Source of the DNA: Bacillota bacterium
Lineage (GTDB): Bacteria; Bacillota; Clostridia; Lachnospirales; Lachnospiraceae
Length of the DNA: 14,419 nt
Assembly (NCBI GenBank): GCA_023437885.1
Contig: JAEZFH010000370.1
Location: forward strand, 1-14,419
Direction: 5' to 3'
Below the pieces are notes generated by a model. That model was not told where the DNA came from, did not search any database, and was given only the letters and a program-made list of their open reading frames with translations. How positions within the stretch are numbered: position 1 is the stretch's first letter; the number at the start of each line of letters is the position of its first letter. Shown piece by piece: positions 1 through 6,755 of this stretch. Made by a program: the position numbers and the translations under genes.

Positions 1-46
1 TAGTAATGAAAATGAGTAATGGTATAAAATGATCAGGAGGTCTAAA

Positions 47-868
47 ATGAAAAATATATTCAAAAAAAATCACATCATAATTACAGCTCTGGCGATTATG
101 ATTGTAATCGCAGGATACTTGAGCTTCACGAATGATGACGTTGCTGAGAAGAAGGATGCGATACAGACAGATGCGATGAACTCTGGCGATTATGAAGAAT
201 TCACTGATTCAGAAGGAACGGATGTGGCAACGACGACCGGTACCGATACGACCGGGACCAATAACGATACAACTGCAGACGATAAGGACAATACAAAAGA
301 TGATGCAAATGCGACAGATAAAGATGCAGAGGCCACCGATGATGAGAATGATGAGACCACCGGTACCGATGATGATGCGGATGAGCTGGGAGATATTTCG
401 GATGAGGATATGCTGGCAAATGCCCAGGATGTAAGCGATAATGGCGAGCTTGATCTGGAGGAAGGCGTTCCGGGAGAGGCTGTTCTTGCCAATGCTGCCA
501 GCAAGATTGATACCAGTTATTTTGTAGCAAATAAATTTGAAAGAGAACAGGTAAGAGCAAAGATTAAAGAAAATTACATGGATATCATTAACAGCAAGGA
601 ATTGTCGAAGGAGCAGAAACAGGCCGCCGTTGACAGCATGCTTGAATTCAACGATATCATGGCAAAGGAGAAAAAGGCAGAGATGATACTGGAAGCAAAA
701 GGCTTTGCTGATTCCATCGTGTTCATGAATGAAGGAACGGTGGACGTAGTTGTCAACGCAGAAGCGCTGACTGACCAGCAGCTTGCTATCATCGAATCCG
801 TCGTAAAGGATGAAACCGGAGTTGCGATTGAAAACATTGATATTAATCCGGCTGTATTTTCTGAATAA
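47..868 (+). CDS. spoIIIAH: Stage III sporulation protein AH (SpoIIIAH)
   Basis: SpoIIIAH is the mother-cell component of the SpoIIIA-SpoIIQ channel that links mother cell and forespore during engulfment. It is anchored in the outer forespore membrane and forms a ring through a YscJ/FliF-like domain. Visible here: a short basic N-terminus (MKNIFKKN), one membrane segment at about residues 9-27, a long Asp/Thr-rich linker at about 48-145, and a C-terminal domain at about 155-273 containing FEREQVRAKIKENY and ending in ENIDINPAVFSE. The start is the ATG at 47, because AGGAGG at 35-40 sits 6 bases upstream; the in-frame ATG at 29 lies before that site. At 273 residues it is longer than the B. 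subtilis protein (about 218), and the linker accounts for the excess. It is presumably the last gene of a spoIIIAA-AH operon whose other genes lie to the left. In B. subtilis this operon is under sigma-E, but its promoter is not in the window. Confidence 0.93.
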   Translation: MKNIFKKNHIIITALAIMIVIAGYLSFTNDDVAEKKDAIQTDAMNSGDYEEFTDSEGTDVATTTGTDTTGTNNDTTADDKDNTKDDANATDKDAEATDDENDETTGTDDDADELGDISDEDMLANAQDVSDNGELDLEEGVPGEAVLANAASKIDTSYFVANKFEREQVRAKIKENYMDIINSKELSKEQKQAAVDSMLEFNDIMAKEKKAEMILEAKGFADSIVFMNEGTVDVVVNAEALTDQQLAIIESVVKDETGVAIENIDINPAVFSE

Positions 869-899
869 TCTAACATACATTACCTTTCACAGGTGCATA

Positions 900-945
900 G
901 ATATGGGGCTGTTGCATACGATGGAACAGCCCCATATCCTTGTAT
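900..945 (+). terminator. Hairpin terminator after spoIIIAH
   Basis: A perfect 14-bp stem pairs 900-913 (GATATGGGGCTGTT) with 925-938 (AACAGCCCCATATC) around an 11-base loop. The downstream tract (CTTGTATTG) is only moderately T-rich. The position 31 bases after the spoIIIAH stop fits the end of the sporulation operon and separates it from the vegetative genes. Confidence 0.75.
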
Positions 946-979
946 TGCAGGGAAAATATAAGTTAAAAATTATTTATAA

Positions 980-1007
980 TTGAAAATATTGTGATATTTG
1001 GTATAAT
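980..1007 (+). promoter_or_regulatory. Vegetative (sigma-A type) promoter for yqhY
   Basis: TTGAAA at 980-985 and a perfect TATAAT at 1002-1007 are separated by 16 bases, within an AT-rich stretch. A second TATAAT at 1012-1017 could give a shifted start. It lies after the spoIIIAH terminator and about 220 bases before the yqhY start codon, so it probably begins the housekeeping transcript. Confidence 0.75.
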
Positions 1008-1228
1008 ACTATATAATGTAAGTGTAAATTATTGAAAGTATGCTACGACTTATAAGATTGGGACAGCAGGGTTTATGGATGAAATACCTTCCCGGCAGGC
1101 GGGCTGTCCGGTGCGCGTATACATTCGCAATCGTCCGAACCGTGTTGTTTACTGACTGCAAATGCACCCGTACCCCGTAAAGAAACAGGATATACCGGAT
1201 AACGATAGGAACTGAGGAGGTAATCATT

Positions 1229-1615
1229 GTGAATAAAGAACCGGAGATCAGGAACACATACACAATACATGAAAATGGCAAGGTTGGTGAAGTTCAGATA
1301 GCGGATGAGGTTGTTGCGACCATTGCAGGCTTGGCGGCTACTGAGGTTAAGGGCGTATCAGCAACCTCGGGAAATGTTACCAATGAGCTTGCCGGAATGT
1401 TAGGATACAAAAACTTATCCAAGGGAGTTAAGGTAATGGTCAGCCCGGATGCAGTGTCCGTGGATATGGCCTTAACCCTGGATTATGGATATGGTATTCC
1501 AGAAACTGCAAAGCAGGTGCAAGAAAAGGTAAAATTGGCGATAGAGAATATGACCGGTTTGCAGGTCAAGGAAGTTAATATCCGGATTGCCGGAGTTAAC
1601 ATCGTAAAAGAGTAA
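1229..1615 (+). CDS. yqhY: Asp23/Gls24 family protein, YqhY type
   Basis: This 128-residue protein belongs to the Asp23/Gls24 (DUF322) family, cytoplasmic proteins linked to envelope homeostasis; B. subtilis YqhY has been connected with control of acetyl-CoA carboxylase. The family core is visible throughout: GEVQIADEVVATIAGLAATEV near the N-terminus (about residues 18-38), then VSVDMALTLDYGYGIPETAKQVQEKVK, and the typical ending of the type VKEVNIRIAGVN. The start is a GTG with AGGAGG at 1215-1220, eight bases upstream. The neighbour nusB supports the YqhY assignment, since yqhY lies directly before nusB in B. subtilis. The usual accBC neighbours are absent. A long hairpin directly follows, so it may be transcribed mostly alone. 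Confidence 0.9.
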   Translation: MNKEPEIRNTYTIHENGKVGEVQIADEVVATIAGLAATEVKGVSATSGNVTNELAGMLGYKNLSKGVKVMVSPDAVSVDMALTLDYGYGIPETAKQVQEKVKLAIENMTGLQVKEVNIRIAGVNIVKE

Positions 1616-1624
1616 TACTATTCC

Positions 1625-1690
1625 AAGGTGCTGTTTCGGAATTCAATCTGCTTATCCAATGAATTCCGGTGCAGCCCCTTATTTGTCTCC
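1625..1690 (+). terminator. Long hairpin terminator after yqhY
   Basis: A perfect 9-bp core pairs CGGAATTCA at 1637-1645 with TGAATTCCG at 1660-1668. It extends outward through GCTG/CAGC (1630-1633 with 1672-1675) and AAGG/CCTT-like pairing to 1625 and 1680, with a few mismatches. The tail TTATTTGTCT is moderately T-rich. It begins 9 bases after the yqhY stop. It may be a partial terminator or a processing site before nusB. Confidence 0.65.
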
Positions 1691-1805
1691 GGGCAGAGTA
1701 AGACTCAGGCAGGTTTGCCTGTACTGAGGCGGATGTGCCTGCGAACGCGATAAACGCGCAGAACGTATTTTGTCAGCGCCTAACACAGGCCAGTAACTTG
1801 CACTG

Positions 1806-1845
1806 GCTGTTAATATAAGACAAGCGTATAGCTGCTTGTCGTTGT
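1806..1845 (+). repeat. Short hairpin repeat, copy upstream of nusB
   Basis: The core GACAAGC-(8)-GCTTGTC at 1819-1840 is a perfect 7-bp stem. Bases 1806-1827 match 2334-2355, downstream of nusB, at 20 of 22 positions in the same orientation. It is followed by GTTGT, as in the other copies, which have ATTGT. Confidence 0.65.
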
Positions 1846-1925
1846 TTATTCATGACAGCAGAATTTTGCATTTGCTGCAGGATTCTGTTGTACGTGTGTG
1901 GAAACAGATTAGGAGGAAACGCACT

Positions 1926-2321
1926 GTGACAAGAAGAGAAATCAGGGAACATATTTTCCTTATGTTATTTCGGAAGGATTTTCATGAGGCAAATGAATTG
2001 GGTGAGCAGATAGAGCTATATATCTCCGAGCTGGAGAAGCCGACCATGGAGGAATACGGATATCTGACATCACGCTTTCAGGCAGTTCTGGGGAAGCTGG
2101 AGGAGATAGATATGATTTTGTCCGAGGCTTCCAGCGGATGGAAGCTGAACCGCATGGGGAAGGTGGATTTGACCATTCTGAGGCTGGCGGTGTATGAGCT
2201 GCGCTTTGATGAGGATATCCCGGACAAGGTTGCCATCAATGAGGCCGTGGAGCTTGGTAAGAAGTTCGGAGGCGATGAATCGCCCGGCTTCATCAACGGA
2301 GTGCTTGCCAAACTGGCATAA
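1926..2321 (+). CDS. nusB: Transcription antitermination protein NusB
   Basis: NusB forms a heterodimer with NusE (ribosomal protein S10) and binds boxA RNA, promoting antitermination and proper folding of rRNA transcripts. The all-helical fold is apparent: the N-terminal TRREIREHIFLMLFRKDF helix, then DMILSEASSGWKLNRMGKVDLTILRLAVYELRF, and the conserved C-terminal VAINEAVELGKKFGGDESPGFINGVLAKLA. The chosen GTG start has AGGAGG at 1911-1916, nine bases upstream, and gives 131 residues, the usual size. A longer frame reading from a TTG at 1836 would add 30 residues not seen in the family and runs through the hairpin repeat, so it is rejected. In B. subtilis folD follows nusB; here a repeat cluster and then xseA follow. 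Confidence 0.95.
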   Translation: MTRREIREHIFLMLFRKDFHEANELGEQIELYISELEKPTMEEYGYLTSRFQAVLGKLEEIDMILSEASSGWKLNRMGKVDLTILRLAVYELRFDEDIPDKVAINEAVELGKKFGGDESPGFINGVLAKLA

Positions 2322-2333
2322 GTCATCTTTAAC

Positions 2334-2443
2334 GCTGTCAACATAAGACAAGCGTTCTTCTGCTTGTGTTAATTATGGGACGAGCGTTCTGGCACTTGTC
2401 ATTGTAAGTATAAGGCAGGCATTTTAATTCTTGTCATTGTAAG
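2334..2443 (+). repeat. Cluster of three hairpin repeats between nusB and xseA
   Basis: Three related units lie in tandem. The first (2343-2370) has ACAAGC/GCTTGT. The second (2375-2408) has GACGAG/CTTGTC, with one G-U pair. The third (2409-2443) has GGCAGG/CTTGTC, with two G-U pairs. Units two and three end in the identical 14-mer CTTGTCATTGTAAG, at 2395-2408 and 2430-2443. Changes in the left arms keep base pairing through G-U, which points to an RNA structure being preserved. The first unit is nearly identical to the copy upstream of nusB. This occupies the place where folD lies in B. subtilis. Confidence 0.7.
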
Positions 2444-2475
2444 CATGCATTTGCAGGAATTACCGTGGAGGAGAT

Positions 2476-3681
2476 ATGGGACAAGCATATTCCGTTACTG
2501 AGATTAATCAGTACATTAAGAATTTATTTATAAAAGACAGGATACTTAGCTTTATCTATATTAAGGGCGAGGTATCCAACTGCAAATATCACACCTCTGG
2601 GCACATCTATTTTACACTGAAGGATGCTCAGGGGCAGTTGGCTTGTGTAATGTTCGCCGGACAGCGCAGAGGGCTGAGCTTCCGGCTGGAGGAAGGGCAG
2701 AGCGTGATTGCCTGCGGCAGTATCAATGTCTATGAGCGGGACGGAAAATATCAGCTCTATGCCAGCGAGATTGTTTTGGACGGGCAGGGCATATTGTATG
2801 AAAAGTTTGAAAGACGGAAGAAGCAGCTGGAGGAAGAGGGGCTGTTTGACCGTGCTCATAAGAAGCCGATCCCCTGTTATCCCAAAAAGGTCGGTATTGT
2901 AACTGCTTCTACAGGTGCGGCAATTCAGGATATTGTGAACATAGCCAGAAGGCGTAATCCTTATGTACAATTGGTGTTATATCCGGCCCAGGTACAGGGG
3001 CAGGGAGCAGCCGAGAGTGTGGCCAGAGGAATTGCAGCTTTAGACAGGCTTGGACTGGATACCATCATTGTGGGCAGGGGTGGCGGCTCCATCGAGGATT
3101 TGTGGGCCTTTAACGAGGAGCTGGTTGCCAGGGCAATCTATTGCTGCCGCACCCCCATCATATCAGCGGTGGGACATGAAACGGATATTACGATTGCGGA
3201 TTTTGTTTCCGACCTTCGGGCACCGACCCCATCAGCCGGGGCAGAGCTGGCAGTCAATGATTATCAGATTTTCCAAAGCACCCTCAGGGAATACAACCGA
3301 AAGCTGGCAAGAGAGCTTAACCAAAAGCTGAATCATTACAGGAGCCGGACCAACCAGATTAAGCTTCGTCTGTTCTATGCAAGTCCGGCCTATCAGATTA
3401 AGCAGAAGAGACAGTATCTGATCGATGCCGAACAGAAGCTGCAGCAGGGAATGAATCAGCGGCTGAAGGAAAAGCGTCATCGGCTGGAGCTGCTGATAGC
3501 ACGGATGGAGGGGCTTTCCCCCTTATCCAAGCTAAGCCGGGGCTACGCCTTGATCGTTGGGGAGGACAATAAGCCGGTTCAGAGCATTCACCGGGTCAGG
3601 AAGCAGGAACTTTTGACCGTATCGCTCCTGGATGGTGATATCCGGGCAAGGGCCGAGGAGCTGTATGAAAAAGAGAGATAG
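2476..3681 (+). CDS. xseA: Exodeoxyribonuclease VII large subunit
   Basis: XseA is the catalytic subunit of exonuclease VII, which degrades single-stranded DNA from both ends into short acid-soluble oligonucleotides without needing a metal ion. The N-terminal OB-fold covers about residues 1-100, with YIKGEVSNCKYHTSGHIYF typical of the family. The catalytic domain follows with VGRGGGSIEDLWAFNEE (G200-W210 region) and GHETDITIADFVSDLRAPTP from G233. A helical, coiled-coil-prone stretch (about 255-345) is the part known to bind XseB. Its 401 residues match clostridial homologues; E. coli XseA is longer (456). The ATG has GGAGGAG at 2467-2473 with unusually tight spacing. xseB follows after 28 bases, so the two subunits are co-expressed. 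Confidence 0.96.
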   Translation: MGQAYSVTEINQYIKNLFIKDRILSFIYIKGEVSNCKYHTSGHIYFTLKDAQGQLACVMFAGQRRGLSFRLEEGQSVIACGSINVYERDGKYQLYASEIVLDGQGILYEKFERRKKQLEEEGLFDRAHKKPIPCYPKKVGIVTASTGAAIQDIVNIARRRNPYVQLVLYPAQVQGQGAAESVARGIAALDRLGLDTIIVGRGGGSIEDLWAFNEELVARAIYCCRTPIISAVGHETDITIADFVSDLRAPTPSAGAELAVNDYQIFQSTLREYNRKLARELNQKLNHYRSRTNQIKLRLFYASPAYQIKQKRQYLIDAEQKLQQGMNQRLKEKRHRLELLIARMEGLSPLSKLSRGYALIVGEDNKPVQSIHRVRKQELLTVSLLDGDIRARAEELYEKER

Positions 3682-3709
3682 CCGCAAATAGGGCGGCATG
3701 GAGGATACG

Positions 3710-3919
3710 ATGGCGGATAAGGAAAGAAAGCTGGAAGATAATTTTGAAGAACTGAATCATATTCTGGAGGAACTGGAAAAGCCGGAGGTTACCTTGGAGG
3801 ATTCCTTCGCCTTATATCAGAAGGGAATGCAGCTTTTAAAGTCCTGCAATGATTCCATCGACAAGGTGGAGAAGGAACTGATTATATTAAGTGAAAATGG
3901 TGAAGCAAATGAACCTTGA
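3710..3919 (+). CDS. xseB: Exodeoxyribonuclease VII small subunit
   Basis: XseB is the small helical-hairpin subunit; several copies bind the coiled coil of XseA and are needed for a soluble, active exonuclease VII. The family signature is clear: NFEELNHILEELEKPEVTLEDSFALYQKGMQLLKSC, followed by a C-terminal helix. I place the start at ATG 3710 (MADKERKLED), because GGAGG at 3700-3704 lies 5 bases upstream; an in-frame ATG at 3698 would add four residues but has no good ribosome binding site. The result is 69 residues, normal for the family. Its 3' end overlaps the start of ispA, which suggests translational coupling. Confidence 0.93.
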   Translation: MADKERKLEDNFEELNHILEELEKPEVTLEDSFALYQKGMQLLKSCNDSIDKVEKELIILSENGEANEP

Positions 3920-4829
3920 TCAGGAATTGAAGCAAAGAGTGAAGCAGGTGGAGGATATTCTTGGGTACTATGCTCCCAGGGAAGAGGGGGATCAGAGGCT
4001 GATCATGGAAGCCATGAATTACAGCCTGATGGCCGGCGGAAAGCGGCTGAGGCCGGTTCTCATGAATGAGACCTATAAGCTGTTCGGTGGAGAGAACCGG
4101 GCACTGATTGAGCCGTTTATGGCTGCGCTTGAGATGATACACACCTATTCCCTGGTGCACGATGACCTTCCGGCCATGGATAATGATGATTACCGCAGGG
4201 GAAGAAAAACAACACATGTGGTGTACGGAGAAGCGATGGGCATTCTGGCTGGGGATGGCCTGCTTAATTATGCCTTTGAAACAGCGGTGAAGTCCTTCGA
4301 TGCCATCGGGGATCAGGAGGAAACAAGTCCCTCCTATGTTCAATATAAGCAGGTGGCAGAAGCAATCCGGGTGCTGTCGGTAAAGGCAGGGATCTATGGC
4401 ATGATCGGGGGACAGGTAATCGATATGGAAGCGCATCCGGAGGCTCCCTCACGCAACCGTTTGGACCATATGTATCGTCTAAAGACCGGAGCACTTGTAG
4501 AAGCCTCTATGATGATAGGCGCAATTTTAGCCGGTGCCTCCCGGGAGGAGATTCACCGGATTGAGCAGATTGCCGGTGATATCGGCCTGGCATTTCAGAT
4601 CAGGGATGATATCCTGGATGTAACCAGTACCCCCGAGAAATTAGGCAAACCGGTACACAGCGATGAGAAGAACGAGAAGATCACCTATGTTTCATTCATG
4701 GATCCGGATACCGCAGGTAAGGAAGTCGCTCGGATCTCTAGCCGGGCAATGGAGGCATTTGCAAGCCTTCCCTGCCGGAATGAATTTTTGCGGCAGTTGA
4801 TTGAAATGCTGGTAAACAGAGAAAACTAG
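3909..4829 (+). CDS. ispA: Polyprenyl (geranyl/farnesyl) diphosphate synthase
   Basis: This is a trans-type short-chain prenyl diphosphate synthase, which condenses isopentenyl diphosphate with allylic diphosphates, most likely to farnesyl diphosphate, for undecaprenyl and quinone precursors. The first aspartate-rich motif, HDDLPAMDNDD, starts at D85, and the second, QIRDDILD, is at D233-D237. AGGKRLRPVL (isopentenyl diphosphate binding) and GGQVIDME are also present. The ATG at 3909 (MNLDQELKQRV) fits the usual N-terminus and overlaps the xseB stop by 11 bases. In-frame GTG 3891, ATG 3897 and GTG 3900 are alternatives; no start has a strong ribosome binding site, so coupling to xseB translation is likely. 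The next gene, dxs, makes its precursor, so the two isoprenoid genes sit together as in B. subtilis. Confidence 0.94.
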   Translation: MNLDQELKQRVKQVEDILGYYAPREEGDQRLIMEAMNYSLMAGGKRLRPVLMNETYKLFGGENRALIEPFMAALEMIHTYSLVHDDLPAMDNDDYRRGRKTTHVVYGEAMGILAGDGLLNYAFETAVKSFDAIGDQEETSPSYVQYKQVAEAIRVLSVKAGIYGMIGGQVIDMEAHPEAPSRNRLDHMYRLKTGALVEASMMIGAILAGASREEIHRIEQIAGDIGLAFQIRDDILDVTSTPEKLGKPVHSDEKNEKITYVSFMDPDTAGKEVARISSRAMEAFASLPCRNEFLRQLIEMLVNREN

Positions 4830-4873
4830 ACTAACTTTATATAAAAATAGATTCTTGGAAATGAGGTGATAAC

Positions 4874-6742
4874 TTGCCGAAGATATTGGATAGTATTAAT
4901 CAGGCAAATGATATTAAAAAGATAAAAGAACAGGATCATGACAGGTTAGCGGAGGAAATCCGCAATTTTCTGATAGAGAACATAAGTAAAACCGGAGGGC
5001 ATCTGGCTTCCAATCTGGGGGTGGTAGAGCTGACGATGGCTTTGCATCTGTTTCTTGGCTTCCCTCAGGACAGGCTGGTATGGGATGTCGGACACCAGGC
5101 ATACACCCATAAGATACTGACCGGAAGAAAGGCTTTGTTTCCGACGCTGCGGCAGATGGATGGCATGAGCGGCTTTCCCAAAAGTGAAGAGAGTATCTGT
5201 GATTCCTTTGATACAGGACATAGCTCTACTGCGATTTCTGCGGCGCTCGGCCTGGTGAAAGCAAGGGATTTGAACCGGGAGGAGCATAAGGTGGTGGCTG
5301 TTCTCGGAGACGGCGCCCTGACCGGCGGCATGGCCTTTGAGGCGATTAACAATGCGGGAAGGCTGAAGACCAATTTCATTATTGTGCTGAATGATAATAA
5401 TATGTCCATTTCAGAAAATGTCGGAGGCCTGGCAAATTACCTTGCCAAACTTCGTACCAGTTCAAAATATACGGGCTTTAAAGAGAACATGGAGAACACG
5501 CTGAACCTGATGCCGGGAGTAGGCAAGGTGATCGTCGATAAGCTAAAACGGTCCAAGGATGCGATCAAATACTTCATGCTTCCGAGTATGTTCTTCGAGG
5601 ATATGGGAATGACCTATATCGGACCGATTGATGGCCATAATATTCCTTCCATGCTGGCAGCCTTTGAGGCGGCGGCAAGAGCAAAGAAGGCTGTGGTGGT
5701 TCATGTTATAACAAAGAAAGGAAAGGGGTACCGGCTGGCAGAAAAATATCCCAGCAGATTTCATGGTGTGGACCCCTTTGACATAGAAACCGGAAAACCG
5801 GTGAAGGAGGAAAAAAGCATCTCCTATACCAGGGTATTTTCTGATGCTGTTCTAAAGCTTGCCAAAACGGATGATAAAATAGTTGCTATTACTGCTGCGA
5901 TGCCCTTTGGGACCGGGCTGTCCGATTTCAAGAAGCATTATCCCGACCGATTTTTTGATGTGGGAATTGCGGAGGAACATGCGGTGACCTTTGCCGCAGG
6001 TCTTGCCATGGGCGGCTTAAAGCCGGTAGTTGCAATCTATTCTACCTTTTTGCAGCGGGCTTATGATCAGATCATTCATGATGTCTGCATTAATAACCTG
6101 CCGGTGATTTTTGCCATTGACCGTGCGGGCATCACGGGAAGTGACGGCAAGACACATCAGGGTACCTTTGATCTGTCCTTTCTGTCCCATATCCCCAATC
6201 TGGCGGTATTGGCGCCGAAGAACGGCAGGGAGCTGGAGCAAATGTTAACCTTTGCCGCCTCCTATCCCGGTCCGGTAGCAATCCGGTATCCCAAGGGAGA
6301 GGCTTACACTGGCCTGGGAGAGATTCAGGAGAAGCTGGAGCTTGGTAAGGCTGAGATCATCGAAGAAGGTGACGGTATCGCTGTTTTAGCTGTGGGAAGT
6401 ATGGTTAAGACTGCCTTAGAGGTAGTGGAAGCGCTGAAGCAGGAGGGGAAGAAGGCCACTCTGGTAAATGTCCGGTTTATATCGCCAATGGATATTCAGA
6501 TATTGGAACGGCTGTCTTCCAAGCATAATTTATTTATAACCATGGAAGAGAATGTAAAGAGCGGCGGATACGGACAAAAGGTAGCGGATTATCTTTGTGA
6601 AACAGGAAAATGGGACATCCGGCTGATTAATATCTCAGTTCCGGATCTCTTCATTGAGCACGGCAGTGTCGGGGAGCTTCACAAAAAATTCGGTCTGGAC
6701 GCGCAGAGTATCCTCGAACGAGTAAGAAAAGAAATAATTTAG
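4874..6742 (+). CDS. dxs: 1-deoxy-D-xylulose-5-phosphate synthase
   Basis: DXS joins pyruvate and glyceraldehyde 3-phosphate, using thiamine diphosphate and Mg2+, in the first step of the non-mevalonate (MEP) isoprenoid pathway. The cofactor motif starts at G145 (GDGALTGGMAFEAINNAG) and continues to LNDNNMSIS (N173-S180). The pyrimidine-binding domain has VGIAEEHAVTFAAG with the catalytic Glu at about E367, followed by DRAGITGSDGKTHQG. The C-terminal transketolase domain ends the protein. Its 622 residues are of normal length. The start is a TTG at 4874 with GAGGTG at 4863-4868, five bases upstream, and the resulting N-terminus (ILDSINQANDIKKI) matches the family. It lies 44 bases after ispA and 13 bases before tlyA, within one likely transcript. 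Confidence 0.97.
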   Translation: MPKILDSINQANDIKKIKEQDHDRLAEEIRNFLIENISKTGGHLASNLGVVELTMALHLFLGFPQDRLVWDVGHQAYTHKILTGRKALFPTLRQMDGMSGFPKSEESICDSFDTGHSSTAISAALGLVKARDLNREEHKVVAVLGDGALTGGMAFEAINNAGRLKTNFIIVLNDNNMSISENVGGLANYLAKLRTSSKYTGFKENMENTLNLMPGVGKVIVDKLKRSKDAIKYFMLPSMFFEDMGMTYIGPIDGHNIPSMLAAFEAAARAKKAVVVHVITKKGKGYRLAEKYPSRFHGVDPFDIETGKPVKEEKSISYTRVFSDAVLKLAKTDDKIVAITAAMPFGTGLSDFKKHYPDRFFDVGIAEEHAVTFAAGLAMGGLKPVVAIYSTFLQRAYDQIIHDVCINNLPVIFAIDRAGITGSDGKTHQGTFDLSFLSHIPNLAVLAPKNGRELEQMLTFAASYPGPVAIRYPKGEAYTGLGEIQEKLELGKAEIIEEGDGIAVLAVGSMVKTALEVVEALKQEGKKATLVNVRFISPMDIQILERLSSKHNLFITMEENVKSGGYGQKVADYLCETGKWDIRLINISVPDLFIEHGSVGELHKKFGLDAQSILERVRKEII

Positions 6743-6755
6743 TTTGGAGGCTATT

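Larger units (their letters stand above)
869..1228 (+). other. Intergenic region spoIIIAH-yqhY with about 210-base leader
   Basis: This 360-base stretch has no credible gene. It holds the spoIIIAH terminator, a promoter, and a 5' leader from about 1014 to the GTG at 1229. The leader contains an inverted repeat, GGACAGC at 1061-1067 against GCTGTCC at 1103-1109, and a smaller CCCG/CGGG pair nested near its 3' arm, so two folds compete. No known riboswitch motif was recognised. In B. subtilis accB and accC lie between the spoIIIA operon and yqhY; no trace of them is visible here. Confidence 0.6.
1616..1925 (+). other. Hairpin-rich leader between yqhY and nusB
   Basis: This 310-base non-coding stretch is almost continuously able to fold. 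After the yqhY hairpin come CAGGCA-ggtt-TGCCTG (about 1705-1720); a stem of TAAC plus GGCCAGT (1781-1784 and 1788-1794, 3-base bulge) with ACTGGCT plus GTTA (1802-1812); the repeat hairpin GACAAGC/GCTTGTC at 1819-1840; and a 10-bp stem pairing 1855-1864 with 1882-1891. No convincing -35/-10 pair was found for nusB. It could be a long structured leader acting on nusB or a cluster of small repeats. Confidence 0.55.

Noticed and set aside
209..880. Long minus-strand open frame opposite spoIIIAH
   Set aside because: It is antisense to a well-conserved gene, has low-complexity Ile/Cys-rich content from the GAT/GAC-rich linker, and has no family likeness.
1836..1925. N-terminal extension of NusB from a TTG
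   Set aside because: It passes through the hairpin repeat, is not seen in the family, and a GTG with a good ribosome binding site gives the standard 131 residues.
1815..2443. Repeats near nusB as a CRISPR array
   Set aside because: Copies are imperfect, unevenly spaced, interrupted by a gene, and have no uniform spacers or cas genes.
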